Shown here: positions 13,243 through 24,090 of the stretch, one piece after another
Numbering within the stretch: position 1 is the first letter of the stretch
How the letters are laid out: each line of letters opens with the position of its first letter
Origin: Spiroplasma sp. TIUS-1
Lineage (GTDB): Bacteria; Bacillota_I; Bacilli_A; Mycoplasmatales; Mycoplasmataceae
Length of the DNA: 64,000 nt
Direction of reading: 5' to 3'
Assembly: GCF_010365785.1 (NCBI RefSeq)
Contig: NZ_CP048387.1
Location: 1 to 64,000 of the forward strand
The notes under the pieces: model-generated
What the model was told of the DNA's origin: nothing
The model's database searches: none
Seen by the model: the letters and a program-made list of their open reading frames with translations, nothing else
Program-made: the position numbers and the translations under genes

Positions 13243-13964
13243 TGAAATTTGAAACATTTGTTCTTGGTTATAAAGATTTAAAGTTAACACAAGATAATCA
13301 AAATTTTGTTTTTACAATTGACTCAATATTGCTGGCTAGATTTATAGACATCAAGTCTAGAACTAAAAAGATATGTGATTTTGGAACTAATAACGCAATT
13401 ATTCCTTTAGTTATTTCCCAGTATACAAAAGCCAAAATTGTTGGTGTAGATATTAATGCTAACGCTATTGAGATTGCTAAGGAAAGTATCGCTAACAATG
13501 GTTTGGAAGAACAAATTATTGTTGTTAATGAAGACATAAAAGAATTTGCTAAAAAAAATAATAATGAATTTGATATTGTATATTCAAATCCACCATATTT
13601 TAAAGTTGAAGAAGGAAGTAAGTTTAAAAAAATTTCTCAAGAAGTAATTAATGCAAGACATGAAACAATGATTACTTTAGAAGAAATTATAACTTCTGCT
13701 GCTATTTGTTTGAGACACAGAGGTAAATTAATAATGGTTCACATTGCTTCTAGGATGGATGAAATTTTTTATCTATTAAGAAAGCATCATTTTACAATTA
13801 AAAAATTAAGAATAATATATTCAAAGAAGGGTGGCGAGGCTAAGAAAATATTAATTGAAGCAGAAAACAGAGGTAATGAAGGTATGACTATTTTGGAACC
13901 ATTATATGTACATAACGATGATCAAAGTTTTACTGAAGAAGTTAATAAAATGCTCGAAAATTAA
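13242..13964 (+). CDS. trmN6: tRNA1(Val) adenine-37 N6-methyltransferase family protein
   Basis: A Rossmann-fold SAM methyltransferase of 240 aa with a glycine-containing motif I region (CDFGTNNAIIPL), the acidic GVDINANAI motif and the catalytic NPPY at residues 116-119 that marks N6-adenine or amine methylation. It is the YabB/TrmN6 family member normally found after holB. The exact tRNA target is inferred from family. The start overlaps the holB stop (TAATG). Confidence 0.8.
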   Translation: MKFETFVLGYKDLKLTQDNQNFVFTIDSILLARFIDIKSRTKKICDFGTNNAIIPLVISQYTKAKIVGVDINANAIEIAKESIANNGLEEQIIVVNEDIKEFAKKNNNEFDIVYSNPPYFKVEEGSKFKKISQEVINARHETMITLEEIITSAAICLRHRGKLIMVHIASRMDEIFYLLRKHHFTIKKLRIIYSKKGGEAKKILIEAENRGNEGMTILEPLYVHNDDQSFTEEVNKMLEN

Positions 13965-13966
13965 AA

Positions 13967-14851
13967 ATGGATTTAAAAGAATTTAAATTAGTCATAGGTG
14001 TAAGCGGTGGGCCTGACTCAATGTATTTATTGAATCAAATATTTACTGATAAAAATTATGGGGACATAATTGTGTGTCATGTTAATTACAACTTCAGAGA
14101 TGATTCTAGTTATGATCAATTTATTGTTGAAGATTATTGCAAAAAAAATAATATAAAAATAAAAATTAAATCAGTTTATTATTCAGAAGAAAAAGGAAAC
14201 TTTGAAGAATGAGCAAGACTTATTAGATACAATTTTTTTGTTGAGGAAATTAGAAATAATGGTTTTAGCAAAATAGTGATTGCTCATAATTTAAACGACC
14301 ATGCTGAAACTTTTTTGATGCAAACTTTAAGAAAAAGCATTGTCACTTATTATGGAATAAATCCCATTGGTGAATATGATGGAGTTCAGGTATTGCGACC
14401 AATATTAGATTTGAAAAAATCTTTTATATTAAATGAATTGAATAAAAATGGAGTTAAATACGCAGTTGACTCAACAAATGAAGATGAATCTTATTTGAGA
14501 AATAAGATTAGAAAAACTTTAACCGATAAAGAGATAGATAATCTTAAAGTCCAAGCCGAATTAGAAAATAAAACAGTTGATAAATTTAACAAAAAATATG
14601 AGCATTTATTTAAGTCAAATTCATTTGATAAAACTATATTTGTTGATATGGACGATTTTGAAATTAATAGATTTGTTTATTGTTGAATCAAAAATAATGA
14701 TTCTACAAATAGTATTATGAAAAAGAAAAAAAAGTTTGTTAAAGAGGTAGTAAAACAACTTGGCTCAAGTAAAAATCTAAAGATTGTTACGGATCACTTA
14801 ATAATTAATAAACAAAAAAACCAAGTATCAATAGAGATGGTTAGTAATTAG
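13967..14851 (+). CDS. tilS: tRNA(Ile)-lysidine synthase
   Basis: TilS (294 aa) converts C34 of tRNA-Ile(CAU) to lysidine, fixing AUA decoding. The PP-loop SGGPDS is at residues 13-18 and NDHAET is present. Length equals that of minimal Mollicute TilS proteins, lacking the larger C-terminal domains of E. coli (432 aa). TGA Trp codons occur at 14210 and 14684. There is no Shine-Dalgarno; the ATG is 2 bp after the preceding stop, suggesting coupling. Confidence 0.93.
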
Positions 14852-14877
14852 TTATTAATATATAGATATGAATGATA

Positions 14878-14883
14878 TATAAT
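14878..14883 (+). promoter_or_regulatory. -10 box of the ftsH promoter
   Basis: TATAAT in the 74 bp tilS-ftsH gap, 42 bp before the ftsH ATG. The -35 region is weak (TTAATA at 14855). Confidence 0.5.
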
Positions 14884-14925
14884 TAAAAGTGAAATGATTT
14901 TCTAACTAAGATAATGGAGAAATAA

Positions 14926-16839
14926 ATGAAAAATAATAAAAGAAAAAGATCGATATGAGTCGGGATAATTATTGCTTTAGTAGTAGTATTATTAATCGCA
15001 ATTATCTTTATTGTAAAAGCTGGAACAATTAATTATCTATCACCAGAAGAATTTTTAAGAATGTTTGAACTAGGTCAAATCCGTCCTGAAAATATGATTA
15101 TTGAACAGTTATCATCTGGTGACTCAATAATTACTGGTAAATTTATTCAAGGCAATTCATATGCTCAATTTAAATTCATATTGAGTCGTAATGTTATGGG
15201 GGATGAAATATACAACAATATTAGAAACGCCTTGGATGGAACAATAACTCAAATAAGAGAACAAAGTGTTTGACTTGGATTAATATCATCGTTCTTACCA
15301 ATGTTAATTCTAATTGCTTTCTATATATGAATTTTCTCTGCAATGTCAAAAGGTGGAGCAGGTGGAATGCTTGGTGGTCAAAAATCAAAACCAAGACAAG
15401 TAAAATCTAATGTTAAATTTTCAGATATAGCTGGAATTAATGAAGAAAAAGCAGAATTGATTGAATTGGTTGACTACTTAAAAAAACCTGAAAAATATGC
15501 AGCTCATGGAGCTCGTGTACCTAAGGGAGTATTAATGGAAGGACCTCCAGGGACAGGTAAAACACTTCTTGCTAAAGCTGTTGCTGGTGAGGCAGGTGTT
15601 GCCTTCTTCTCAATGGCTGGATCAGAATTTGAAGAAATGTTTGTAGGACTAGGTGCTAGTCGTGTTCGTGATTTATTTGGGGATGCTAAAAAAGCAGCTC
15701 CATGTATTATTTTCATTGATGAAATTGATGCTGTAGGTAGAAAAAGAAACTCTTCAATGGGTGGTGGAACAACAGAACAAACTCTTAACCAATTGCTTGT
15801 TGAAATGGATGGTTTTGAAATTAACTCAGGTGTTATTGTTATGGCAGCTACTAACCGTGCTGACGTACTTGATAGTGCGTTGTTAAGACCAGGACGTTTC
15901 GATAGAACAATTCAAATTTCATTACCAGATATTAGAGAACGTGCAGACATTTTAAAACTGCATTCACGTAATAAATCAGTATCTCCAAAAATTGATTGAA
16001 AAAACATTGCTGAGAGAACTCCAGGTTTTTCAGGAGCTCAATTAGAAAATGTTCTTAATGAGGCTGCTATCTTAGTTGTTAGAGGAGATAGAAAAATTAT
16101 TGAATTAACTGATATCGATGAAGCTATAGATAGAGTTATTGGTGGACCTGCTAAAAAATCAAGAGTTATGACACTTCATGATAAAGACGTTGTTTCTTAT
16201 CATGAAGCAGGACACGCATTGATTGGTATGAAATTAGAATCAGCATCAAAAGTGCAAAAAGTTACAATTATACCCCGTGGATCAGCTGGTGGTTATACAA
16301 TCATGACTCCAAAAGATGAATCAAATTTCTCGTCTATTGATGATTTAAAAGCAACAATTATAGGTTATATGGGTGGTCGTGCTGCTGAAGAAATTATGTT
16401 TGGTAAAAACAAAGTTACTACAGGTGCACATGATGATTTGGATAAAGCTACAAATATTGCTCGTAGAATGATTACACAATTTGGTATGTCTGATTTAGGA
16501 CTAACTAAATTTGTAACTATGCAAGAAGAAGCTGCAGGATATATGAAAGGAACTTACTCTGATTTAGTTGCATCTAAAATTGATGAGGAGTTAGCTAAAA
16601 TTCTGAAGCATTCTTATCAAGAAGCAATCAAAGTTATTAATGCAAATAAACCTGAATTAGAATTGATTGCTGAATCACTACGTGTTTTAGAAACAATTAC
16701 TTCAGAACAAATTGAATACATTGATAAAAATATGAAACTTCCTGAAGAAGTTGTTAGAGAAAAAGAATCAAGAAGTAAAAAAGAAGAAGAAATCAAAAAT
16801 GGTGATTTGATTGAATTATCACCTGATGATGTAGATTAA
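14926..16839 (+). CDS. ftsH: ATP-dependent membrane zinc metalloprotease FtsH
   Basis: FtsH (637 aa) degrades misassembled membrane and some soluble proteins. Two membrane segments lie near residues 10-32 and 112-135, flanking an extracellular domain. The AAA Walker A GPPGTGKT starts at residue 206, Walker [12 protein letters not shown] and the second region of homology follow, and the zinc site HEAGH is at 426-430. A charged Lys/Glu tail ends the protein. SD TGGAG precedes ATG 14926. Confidence 0.97.
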
Positions 16840-16841
16840 TT

Positions 16842-16867
16842 AAAGTGGTGTTAAATCACTTTTTTTA
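16842..16867 (+). terminator. Terminator after ftsH
   Basis: AAAGTG (16842-16847) pairs with CACTTT (16857-16862), followed by TTTTATTT. Confidence 0.7.
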
Positions 16868-16869
16868 TT

Positions 16870-16882
16870 TATAATAAAACTT
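16870..16882 (+). promoter_or_regulatory. hslO promoter, probably leaderless
   Basis: TATAAT at 16870-16875 ends 7 bp before the ATG at 16883, so transcription should begin at or next to the start codon. No Shine-Dalgarno is present. Confidence 0.5.
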
Positions 16883-17737
16883 ATGAGTATTACATTAAGA
16901 GCTGTTAATAATGACTTAAATATTGCAATTGCAATAGTAGACATTACAGATACATTACAAGAAAATATTGATTTGCAAAGTACAAATTTTTTGACATCAA
17001 CTATGTTGGGTAAGTTTATTTGTACATCGATACTAACTAATTTAAATAATAAAGATTCTCAACTTGAAACAAGATTTCAATTAACTACTGATGGTTTATT
17101 GGAACAGTTAAGTGTAGATATTTATGACAATCATTATAGAGGCAAAGTAAAAAATATTTTATTAGACCCTTCGTCCCTAGATTTAAAAAAAGATATTTAT
17201 GATCAAATGTTGGGAACAGAAGGTCAAATAGCTCAATATAAGATACGAGAGGGACTTATTTTGTCTGAGTCTGCAATTGAAATATCGGGAAGCGATATCG
17301 ATACAAACGCAATGATTTTTACTAAAAAAAGTGAACAAATAAATAACATAATTGCAACAACAACAATAATTAATGAGGATAACAAAGTTATTAGATCATG
17401 TGGAATTATGATTCATATGTTACCTGGATTTACTAATGAAAATGTGACATTTCTTGAAACAAAAATTGGTAACACTCGTTACATGAAAGAGGTTCTTGCT
17501 AAAACAATGAACTACAACAATTTAGTTGAAGATATAGCTCCTGGATCAAAAATCTTAAGAGTCAGTGATGATTTAAAATACAAATGTAAGTGTAGTTATG
17601 ATAAATCACTTTCTTTTATTGAGTTACTACAACCAAGTGATATTCAAGAAATTATTGATAATAAAGAAGAACCAGAAATTGTTTGTGAGTTCTGCGGTAA
17701 AAAATATAGAATATCATTAAGCGATATTAATATATAA
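16883..17737 (+). CDS. hslO: Redox-regulated chaperone Hsp33
   Basis: Hsp33 (284 aa) is a holdase activated by oxidation of its zinc cysteines. The redox switch C235-x-C237 and C268-x-x-C271 is intact and matches the CxC-X(27-32)-CxxC family pattern. Full length is normal. There is no ribosome-binding site, and a -10 box ends just upstream, suggesting a leaderless mRNA. In Bacillus this gene also follows ftsH. Confidence 0.93.
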   Translation: MSITLRAVNNDLNIAIAIVDITDTLQENIDLQSTNFLTSTMLGKFICTSILTNLNNKDSQLETRFQLTTDGLLEQLSVDIYDNHYRGKVKNILLDPSSLDLKKDIYDQMLGTEGQIAQYKIREGLILSESAIEISGSDIDTNAMIFTKKSEQINNIIATTTIINEDNKVIRSCGIMIHMLPGFTNENVTFLETKIGNTRYMKEVLAKTMNYNNLVEDIAPGSKILRVSDDLKYKCKCSYDKSLSFIELLQPSDIQEIIDNKEEPEIVCEFCGKKYRISLSDINI

Positions 17738-17768
17738 TTAATTAAAATAATAAAACGAGGATTTAGAT

Positions 17769-18734
17769 ATGTTAGAAAAAGATTTAGAACAAACTGCTAA
17801 AGATAACTCAGTAGTTGAAAACCCAACTAACAATGAGCAAACTGAAACAGTTTCTGTTGAAAGAGATTATAAAGAAATTGAATATACTGATTATGCTTAT
17901 GATGATGTTAAAGAATTAAAGAGTTTACAAAAGCAAAATGCAAAATTAATCAAAAAATATTCAAAAGAAGTGTTAGATGGTGCAATTATTTCAACAACTA
18001 AAACAGTACCAAACACTGATGAAAATATTATTGAATTGAAGAATGTAAGAAAAGCTTATTCAAATAAATCAAATACAACTCCGGTTTTGAAAGGGATTGA
18101 TTTAGAAATTAAAAAAGGAAAAGTTGTTATTATTCTTGGGCCATCAGGTTCAGGTAAAACTACATTACTTAACGTGATTTCAGGATTGGATAAAGTTGAT
18201 GCGGGAGACATCTTTGTTTCAGGTCATAACTTATTATTATTAAAAGATTCACACCTAACAAAATTCCGTAGAGATAATGTTGGTTTTATTTTCCAACAAT
18301 ATAATTTATTACAAAACCTTACTGCAAGAGAAAATACTGAAATAGGTGAAAACTTAAATAAGAGAAAAAATAAAGGATTCAAAATTGAAGAAATATTTGA
18401 TCTTATTGGTATGGCTGAGCAAATTGACAAATACCCACACCAAATGTCTGGGGGTCAACAACAACGTGTTTCTATTGCTAGAGCAATTGCTAAAAACCCC
18501 AAAATACTTTTTGGTGATGAACCAACAGGTGCTCTTGATGAAGAAATGGGTAAAAGAGTATTAGAAATTCTAATTGATGTTAACCGTAAGTTTAACACAA
18601 CAGTTATTATCGTTACTCACAACCCTAATATTGCTAAGATTGGAGATCAAATTATTCACGTTGCAAACGGTAGAATTGGATCAAATGAACTGAACAGTAA
18701 ACCTATGAAACCAGCTGATATTGACTGATCGTAA
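17769..18734 (+). CDS. ABC transporter ATP-binding protein (MacB/LolD type), orphan
   Basis: This 321 aa ATPase has about 85 residues of acidic N-terminal extension, then Walker A GPSGSGKTT from residue 124, the signature SGGQQQR near 227 and Walker B LFGDEPTGALD. These sub-features are typical of ATPases that serve FtsX-like permeases of lipoprotein or peptide export systems. No permease is adjacent, so its partner must be encoded elsewhere. The true end is reached through a TGA Trp at 18726 (final residues WS). SD CGAGG lies upstream. Confidence 0.85.
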
Positions 18735-18737
18735 TTA

Positions 18738-18770
18738 AAAAACTCCTTAATATTAAAGGAGTTTTTATTT
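18738..18770 (+). terminator. Terminator after the ABC ATPase
   Basis: AAAAACTCCTT (18738-18748) pairs with AAGGAGTTTTT (18756-18766), ending in a T-rich run. A strong 11 bp stem. Confidence 0.85.
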
Positions 18771-18861
18771 GTTAATTTAAACCAAATAACATGTTAAAGC
18801 TGCAAACCATATCAATTTTTAAATAGATTTCATATAATCATATAAATAACAAGGAGGCTTT

Positions 18862-19173
18862 ATGCCAATAATTAAATTCAGTGGTACAACCCAAAAACAG
18901 ATAGAAGAATATTCAAAAAAGGTGGACGAAATTTGTGAATTGATTGTAGCCAAAAAAGAAAATATATTTTTTATAAATCAAGATGTAGACGTGGTTAGAG
19001 GTAATGGAGAATATTCTATTATTGTTAATGTTGAGTGAATGAGTAGATTAGATAAACAACAAATTTTTGCAGACCATTTAAAATCGTTTTTTGGAAAAGA
19101 AGGAACAACTGTTGGCGTAATTTTTTATGATATAAATGAGAAATTTTATTTGAATGGAAAGAAAGTAGGCTAA
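18862..19173 (+). CDS. Small conserved protein, DUF1904-like
   Basis: A 103 aa protein beginning MPIIKFSGTT, with a mixed alpha/beta pattern and a TGA Trp at 19037. The MPxI start and following helix resemble the DUF1904 family and the tautomerase-like fold, but function is not known and the match is by eye. AAGGAGG (18851-18857) is a near-perfect Shine-Dalgarno, and TATAAT at 18833-18838 is a likely -10. dusB starts 4 bp downstream, so the two are cotranscribed. Confidence 0.7.
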
Positions 19174-19177
19174 TTGT

Positions 19178-20161
19178 ATGTTTATAAAAAATATTGAAGT
19201 TAAAAGCAAAACAATTTTAGGCCCAATGGCTGGAGTTTGCGACACTGCATTTCGTATTATTTGTAGCGAACTAGGAGCAGGAATGGTTTACACAGAGATG
19301 GTAAGCATTGAAGGTTTAAAACATAAAAATTTGAGAACAGAGTCGATGACTTACATAGCACCTGAAGAATCTATTACTGCATTACAAATATTTGGTGAAG
19401 ACAAAGAAAGCTTTGCTAAGGCTGCAAAATATGTTAGTGAAAATTCTGAATGTCAAACTATTGATATAAATATGGGGTGCCCGGCCCCAAAAATTGCCTT
19501 AAAGTCTAAATCAGGTTCTTCACTTTTAAGGGATGTTAATAAAATAGGCGAAATAGTTAAAGCAACAGTAGAAAATTCAACTAAACCAGTGACTGTAAAA
19601 ATGCGTTTAGGTTGAGATTCAAAGACTCTAACTATATTGGAGGCTGCAAAAATAGCAGAAGAAAATGGGGCGTCAGCAATCGCTATACATGGAAGAACAC
19701 GTGAAGAAATGTACCGAGGAAATGCAGATTGGTCGTGGATTAAAAAAGCAAAAGAGTTACTAAAAATTCCAGTTATTGGAAATGGTGATATTACTGACGA
19801 AGAATCTGCAAGAGATATGTTTGAACAAACTGGTTGTGATGCAATTATGATATCTCGTGGAGCTCAAGGTAACCCTTGAATATTTAGACAAATAGATCAT
19901 TATTTAGCTACTGGAGAAAAACTAGCAAGGCCAACTTTTGAAGAATGAGCACAAGTTGTTAGAAGACATTGAAGTCTAGTTGTCAAATATAAAGGTGAAG
20001 ATTTAGCAAACAGAGAAATGAGAAAACAATTTGTTTGATATATAGGGACTCTTCCTAAAAAAGAAATATGTAAACAGATGAAAGAAGAAGCATCAAAAAT
20101 TAATGGGATAAATGACATAAATAGAATAATAGATATGTATAATTTAAATGTTGAGGGGTAA
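19178..20161 (+). CDS. dusB: tRNA-dihydrouridine synthase
   Basis: A 327 aa FMN enzyme reducing uridines in tRNA. The N-terminal APMAGVTD-type motif reads GPMAGVCD, the active-site loop INMGCPAPKIA contains the catalytic Cys, and GNGDI plus SRGAQGNPW form the FMN phosphate site. It uses both UGG (19730-19740) and UGA Trp codons. It lies between the small 18862 gene and lysS, the dusB-lysS order also seen in Bacillus. Confidence 0.92.
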
Positions 20162-20163
20162 GT

Positions 20164-21660
<1,497 letters not shown>

Positions 21661-21663
21661 TTA

Positions 21664-22665
21664 ATGAAAAAAATCAAAATAGGCTATGCCTCAAAATTGA
21701 ATGTTAGAGAAACAATAAACTCACTTAATCAAATTAAAGTGAGTTTATTTGCTTCTCTAACTGAAAGGTTTAACTTAACTCAATTTGATAGTGGTCTTGT
21801 CACTGAAAGAAAATTGTGACTAAATGATGATTACAAATTAACTCAAAGAGCCATTGATTTTGACATTAAATTGAAACAAAATTTTGGAGAACTATTAATC
21901 TCAAACAATAAATGAAGAAGATATTTTTTATATAAAAACAACTTTTCTATTGGAGAAGGTGTGTTGACAGAATTCAACTGTGTTAGAAGAAATATAGAAC
22001 CATCAAGTACTAAATCAATTATTTATAAAGAAATTGGTTTTGATCAGATACAAGAAAATTATTCAGTAGAAAAAGTTAATACTGTAATTTCTGAAATTTA
22101 TAGAATAATTAAAAAAGCTGATAAAACAATTGTTAATGAATATAAAGAATTATCAACTAATCACCTTTCTAAATCAATTACATTTGTTAAGTATTCACAA
22201 CTTAGAAAGCTTTATCCACTACTAAATATGAAAGAAAGAATTGATCAGTTCGGGCAAGAACACGGTTCATTTGTTCTTACTAATTTTATTAAGAACCAAG
22301 CAGCTTCAAAAGATTTAGATCAACAATCAAATGATGTTTTTGATTTTGACACATATGTCGAATTGTTTGTTTATAACAATGTTATTGAATCTTCTGTTTC
22401 ACTTGCTTATGCAAGTTACCAAGTTGGAAGAGAGGCTTTGAAAAAACAAAACATTATTTCAAGAGAAGGTTGAAAATCTGAAACTGACTACAACCACTTG
22501 ATTAAGAAAAACGAGCTGCCAATTACAATAACATCAGGATTATATACAAATGCAATTTCTATGTTAATTTTGGAAAAGGAACACATAGCTGAAGTTCATG
22601 CTTCGTTGTGGGATGAAGAGTTTATTGAGAATTGTGAAAAAAACAACATTGATATTTTTGTGTAA
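21664..22665 (+). CDS. AsnA-like protein (aspartate-ammonia ligase fold) with degenerate active site
   Basis: This 333 aa protein follows bacterial AsnA along its whole length: KWRRYFLYKNNFSIGEG parallels the AsnA segment KWKRQTLGQHDFSAGEG, and ITFVKYSQLRKLYP, ESSVSLAYASYQV and HIAEVHASLW have equivalents. However, the class II motif 3 (GGGIGQSR in E. coli AsnA) is TSGLYTNA here, and the GDGTQDNL and VRAPDYDDW segments are also replaced. Family membership is an inference from recalled AsnA sequence. It may be a divergent ligase or a repurposed synthetase-fold protein. It is 3 bp after lysS and probably cotranscribed. Confidence 0.7.
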
Positions 22666-22678
22666 TTGATAGTATAAT
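22649..22678 (+). promoter_or_regulatory. rpsF operon promoter
   Basis: TTGATA (22649-22654) and consensus TATAAT (22673-22678) are 18 bp apart, one of the better promoters in the window. The -35 overlaps the end of the AsnA-like gene. Confidence 0.6.
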
Positions 22679-22687
22679 CTTTTTTAA

Positions 22688-22750
22688 GAGTTAATTATTT
22701 TACGTAGTTAACTCCTTGCCGCTTTAGGCCACAGACCATAAGGAGAGAAA
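22688..22750 (+). promoter_or_regulatory. S6:S18-type ribosomal leader upstream of rpsF
   Basis: CTCCTT (22712-22717) pairs with AAGGAG (22740-22745), which is the rpsF Shine-Dalgarno, and GCC/GGC (22718-22720, 22727-22729) can pair inside. The GCCGCTTTAGGCCACAGACC segment carries the CCG element typical of the S6:S18 autoregulatory RNA motif. An upstream hairpin GAGTTAA (22688-22694)/TTAACTC (22708-22714) shares three bases with the first helix, so the two compete. Excess S6:S18 complex would hold the SD closed. Confidence 0.75.
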
Positions 22751-22753
22751 GTT

Positions 22754-23335
22754 ATGAAAAGAACATATGAAGTAATGTACATTTTAGACCAAAACACACC
22801 TAACGTAGAAGAATTAAGAAAGAAACTTGAAGATATTTTATTAGTTGATGGAGGAAAAATTGTTGAATCAGAAGACTGAGGAATCAAAAAATTTGCGTAC
22901 TTAATTAATAAAAAAGATGCAGGAAGATACGTAGTACTTATTACTAAAACAAGTTCAGAAAATATTTTAGAGTTCCAACGTATTGCTGGAATTGATAGAA
23001 ATGTTATTAGAACAATGGTAATTAATACTGAAAGTGAACAAAACTACATTCAAACAACAAAGTTGTCAAAAACTGATGTTGCTAAAATGATGGATGATAT
23101 GAAGAAAGCATATGATGCTAAGAAAGTTGAACGTTTCAACAGATTCAATGCAACAAATGCTGACGGAACACCAAACCCATCATATGACCCAAATAAAAAG
23201 CCATGAACAAAACCAGATTACAATAAATCAGGAACAAACAAAGATGGTAAACCATATACACCAAGAACAGCTACTGTAAACACAAAACCTACAGAAGCAA
23301 AACCAGCAGCTCCTAAACCAGCTCCTAAGAAGTAG
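22754..23335 (+). CDS. rpsF: 30S ribosomal protein S6 with long C-terminal tail
   Basis: S6 partners S18 in the 30S platform. Residues 1 to about 97 are a normal S6 domain (MKRTYEVMYIL, WGIKKFAYLI). The protein then continues to 193 aa with a low-complexity tail rich in Lys, Asn, Thr, Pro and Ala, ending in PAAPKPAPKK. Canonical S6 is about 95-100 aa, so half the protein is extension. ssb follows 4 bp later; the S6-SSB-S18 operon is conserved. Confidence 0.95.
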
Positions 23336-23339
23336 TTAA

Positions 23340-23774
23340 ATGAATTCAGTTAATTTAATCGGAAGAATTACTAAAGATATTGAAATTAAAACAACGTCTA
23401 ATGGTAAACCATATGTACAATTCACACTTGCTGTAGATGATTTTTTCGGTGGAGAAAGACAAACTCAGTTTATTTCATGTATTGCATGAAATAGACAAGC
23501 TGAAAACATGGCTAGATATTTAAAAAAAGGATCTCCAATTGCTGCTGAGGGATCAATCAACGTAAGAACAGAAAATAAAAATGGGCAATATACAACATAC
23601 ACAAGTGTAAATATTGCTAAAATTACATTCTTAGAATCATCAAGCGGAGGATCACAATCTCAAGTAAAAGGCACTAATCAAACATCATCACTAAATAATT
23701 ATGGTTATGATTTGGTTGAAGAAAAAGAAGAGAGTCCAAAAGTTAACAATGATTCAATTTTATGAGAGGACTAG
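23340..23774 (+). CDS. ssb: Single-stranded DNA-binding protein
   Basis: SSB (144 aa) coats ssDNA in replication and repair. The OB fold spans residues 1-105 (NSVNLIGRITKDIE, FISCIAWNRQAEN). A Ser/Gln/Asn linker leads to an acidic tail ending DSILWED rather than the usual DDxxPF, with the terminal Phe lacking. The last tryptophan is a TGA codon at 23763. The rpsR SD GAGAGGA lies inside its last codons. Confidence 0.94.
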
Positions 23775-23777
23775 AAT

Positions 23778-23999
23778 ATGAAAAAAGTAATTAAAAGAAA
23801 AAAGGTCAATTTTTTTGCAAAGAACAATATTGACTACATTGACTATAAAGATGTTGAATTATTAAAAAGATTCATTTCTAAAACAGGGCAAATGTTACCA
23901 AGACGTGTTACAGGTACATCACCAAAACACCAAAGAGCATTAGCTACTGCTGTTAAAAGAGCAAGAATAATGGGATTATTACCATTCATTACTGAATAA
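23778..23999 (+). CDS. rpsR: 30S ribosomal protein S18
   Basis: S18 (73 aa) binds S6 in the small subunit. The family core [14 protein letters not shown] and the [19 protein letters not shown] segment are intact. It starts 3 bp after ssb and is the last gene of the S6 operon before a terminator. Confidence 0.96.
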   Translation: MKKVIKRKKVNFFAKNNIDYIDYKDVELLKRFISKTGQMLPRRVTGTSPKHQRALATAVKRARIMGLLPFITE

Positions 24000-24009
24000 T
24001 AAATAATAG

Positions 24010-24032
24010 AACGGTATAAAATCCGTTTTTTT
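24010..24032 (+). terminator. Terminator after rpsR
   Basis: AACGG (24010-24014) pairs with CCGTT (24023-24027), followed by TTTTT. The stem is short but GC-rich for this genome. Confidence 0.6.
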
Positions 24033-24056
24033 ATTTATCTTTATATAGGGTCTTAT

Positions 24057-24065
24057 TGTTATAAT
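24057..24065 (+). promoter_or_regulatory. Extended -10 promoter of rplI-dnaB
   Basis: TGTTATAAT is an exact TGnTATAAT extended -10 element, 25 bp before the rplI ATG. Confidence 0.65.
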
Positions 24066-24090
24066 AAGAATAATTAATTCGAGGTTCTAT

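Noticed and set aside
13656-13671. TGCAAGACATGAAACA-type sequence as a fourth parS site.
   Set aside because: Only 11 of 16 positions match.
22391-22406. TGTTTCACTTGCTTAT as a further parS half-site.
   Set aside because: Only the left half matches; the right half has no palindromic partner.
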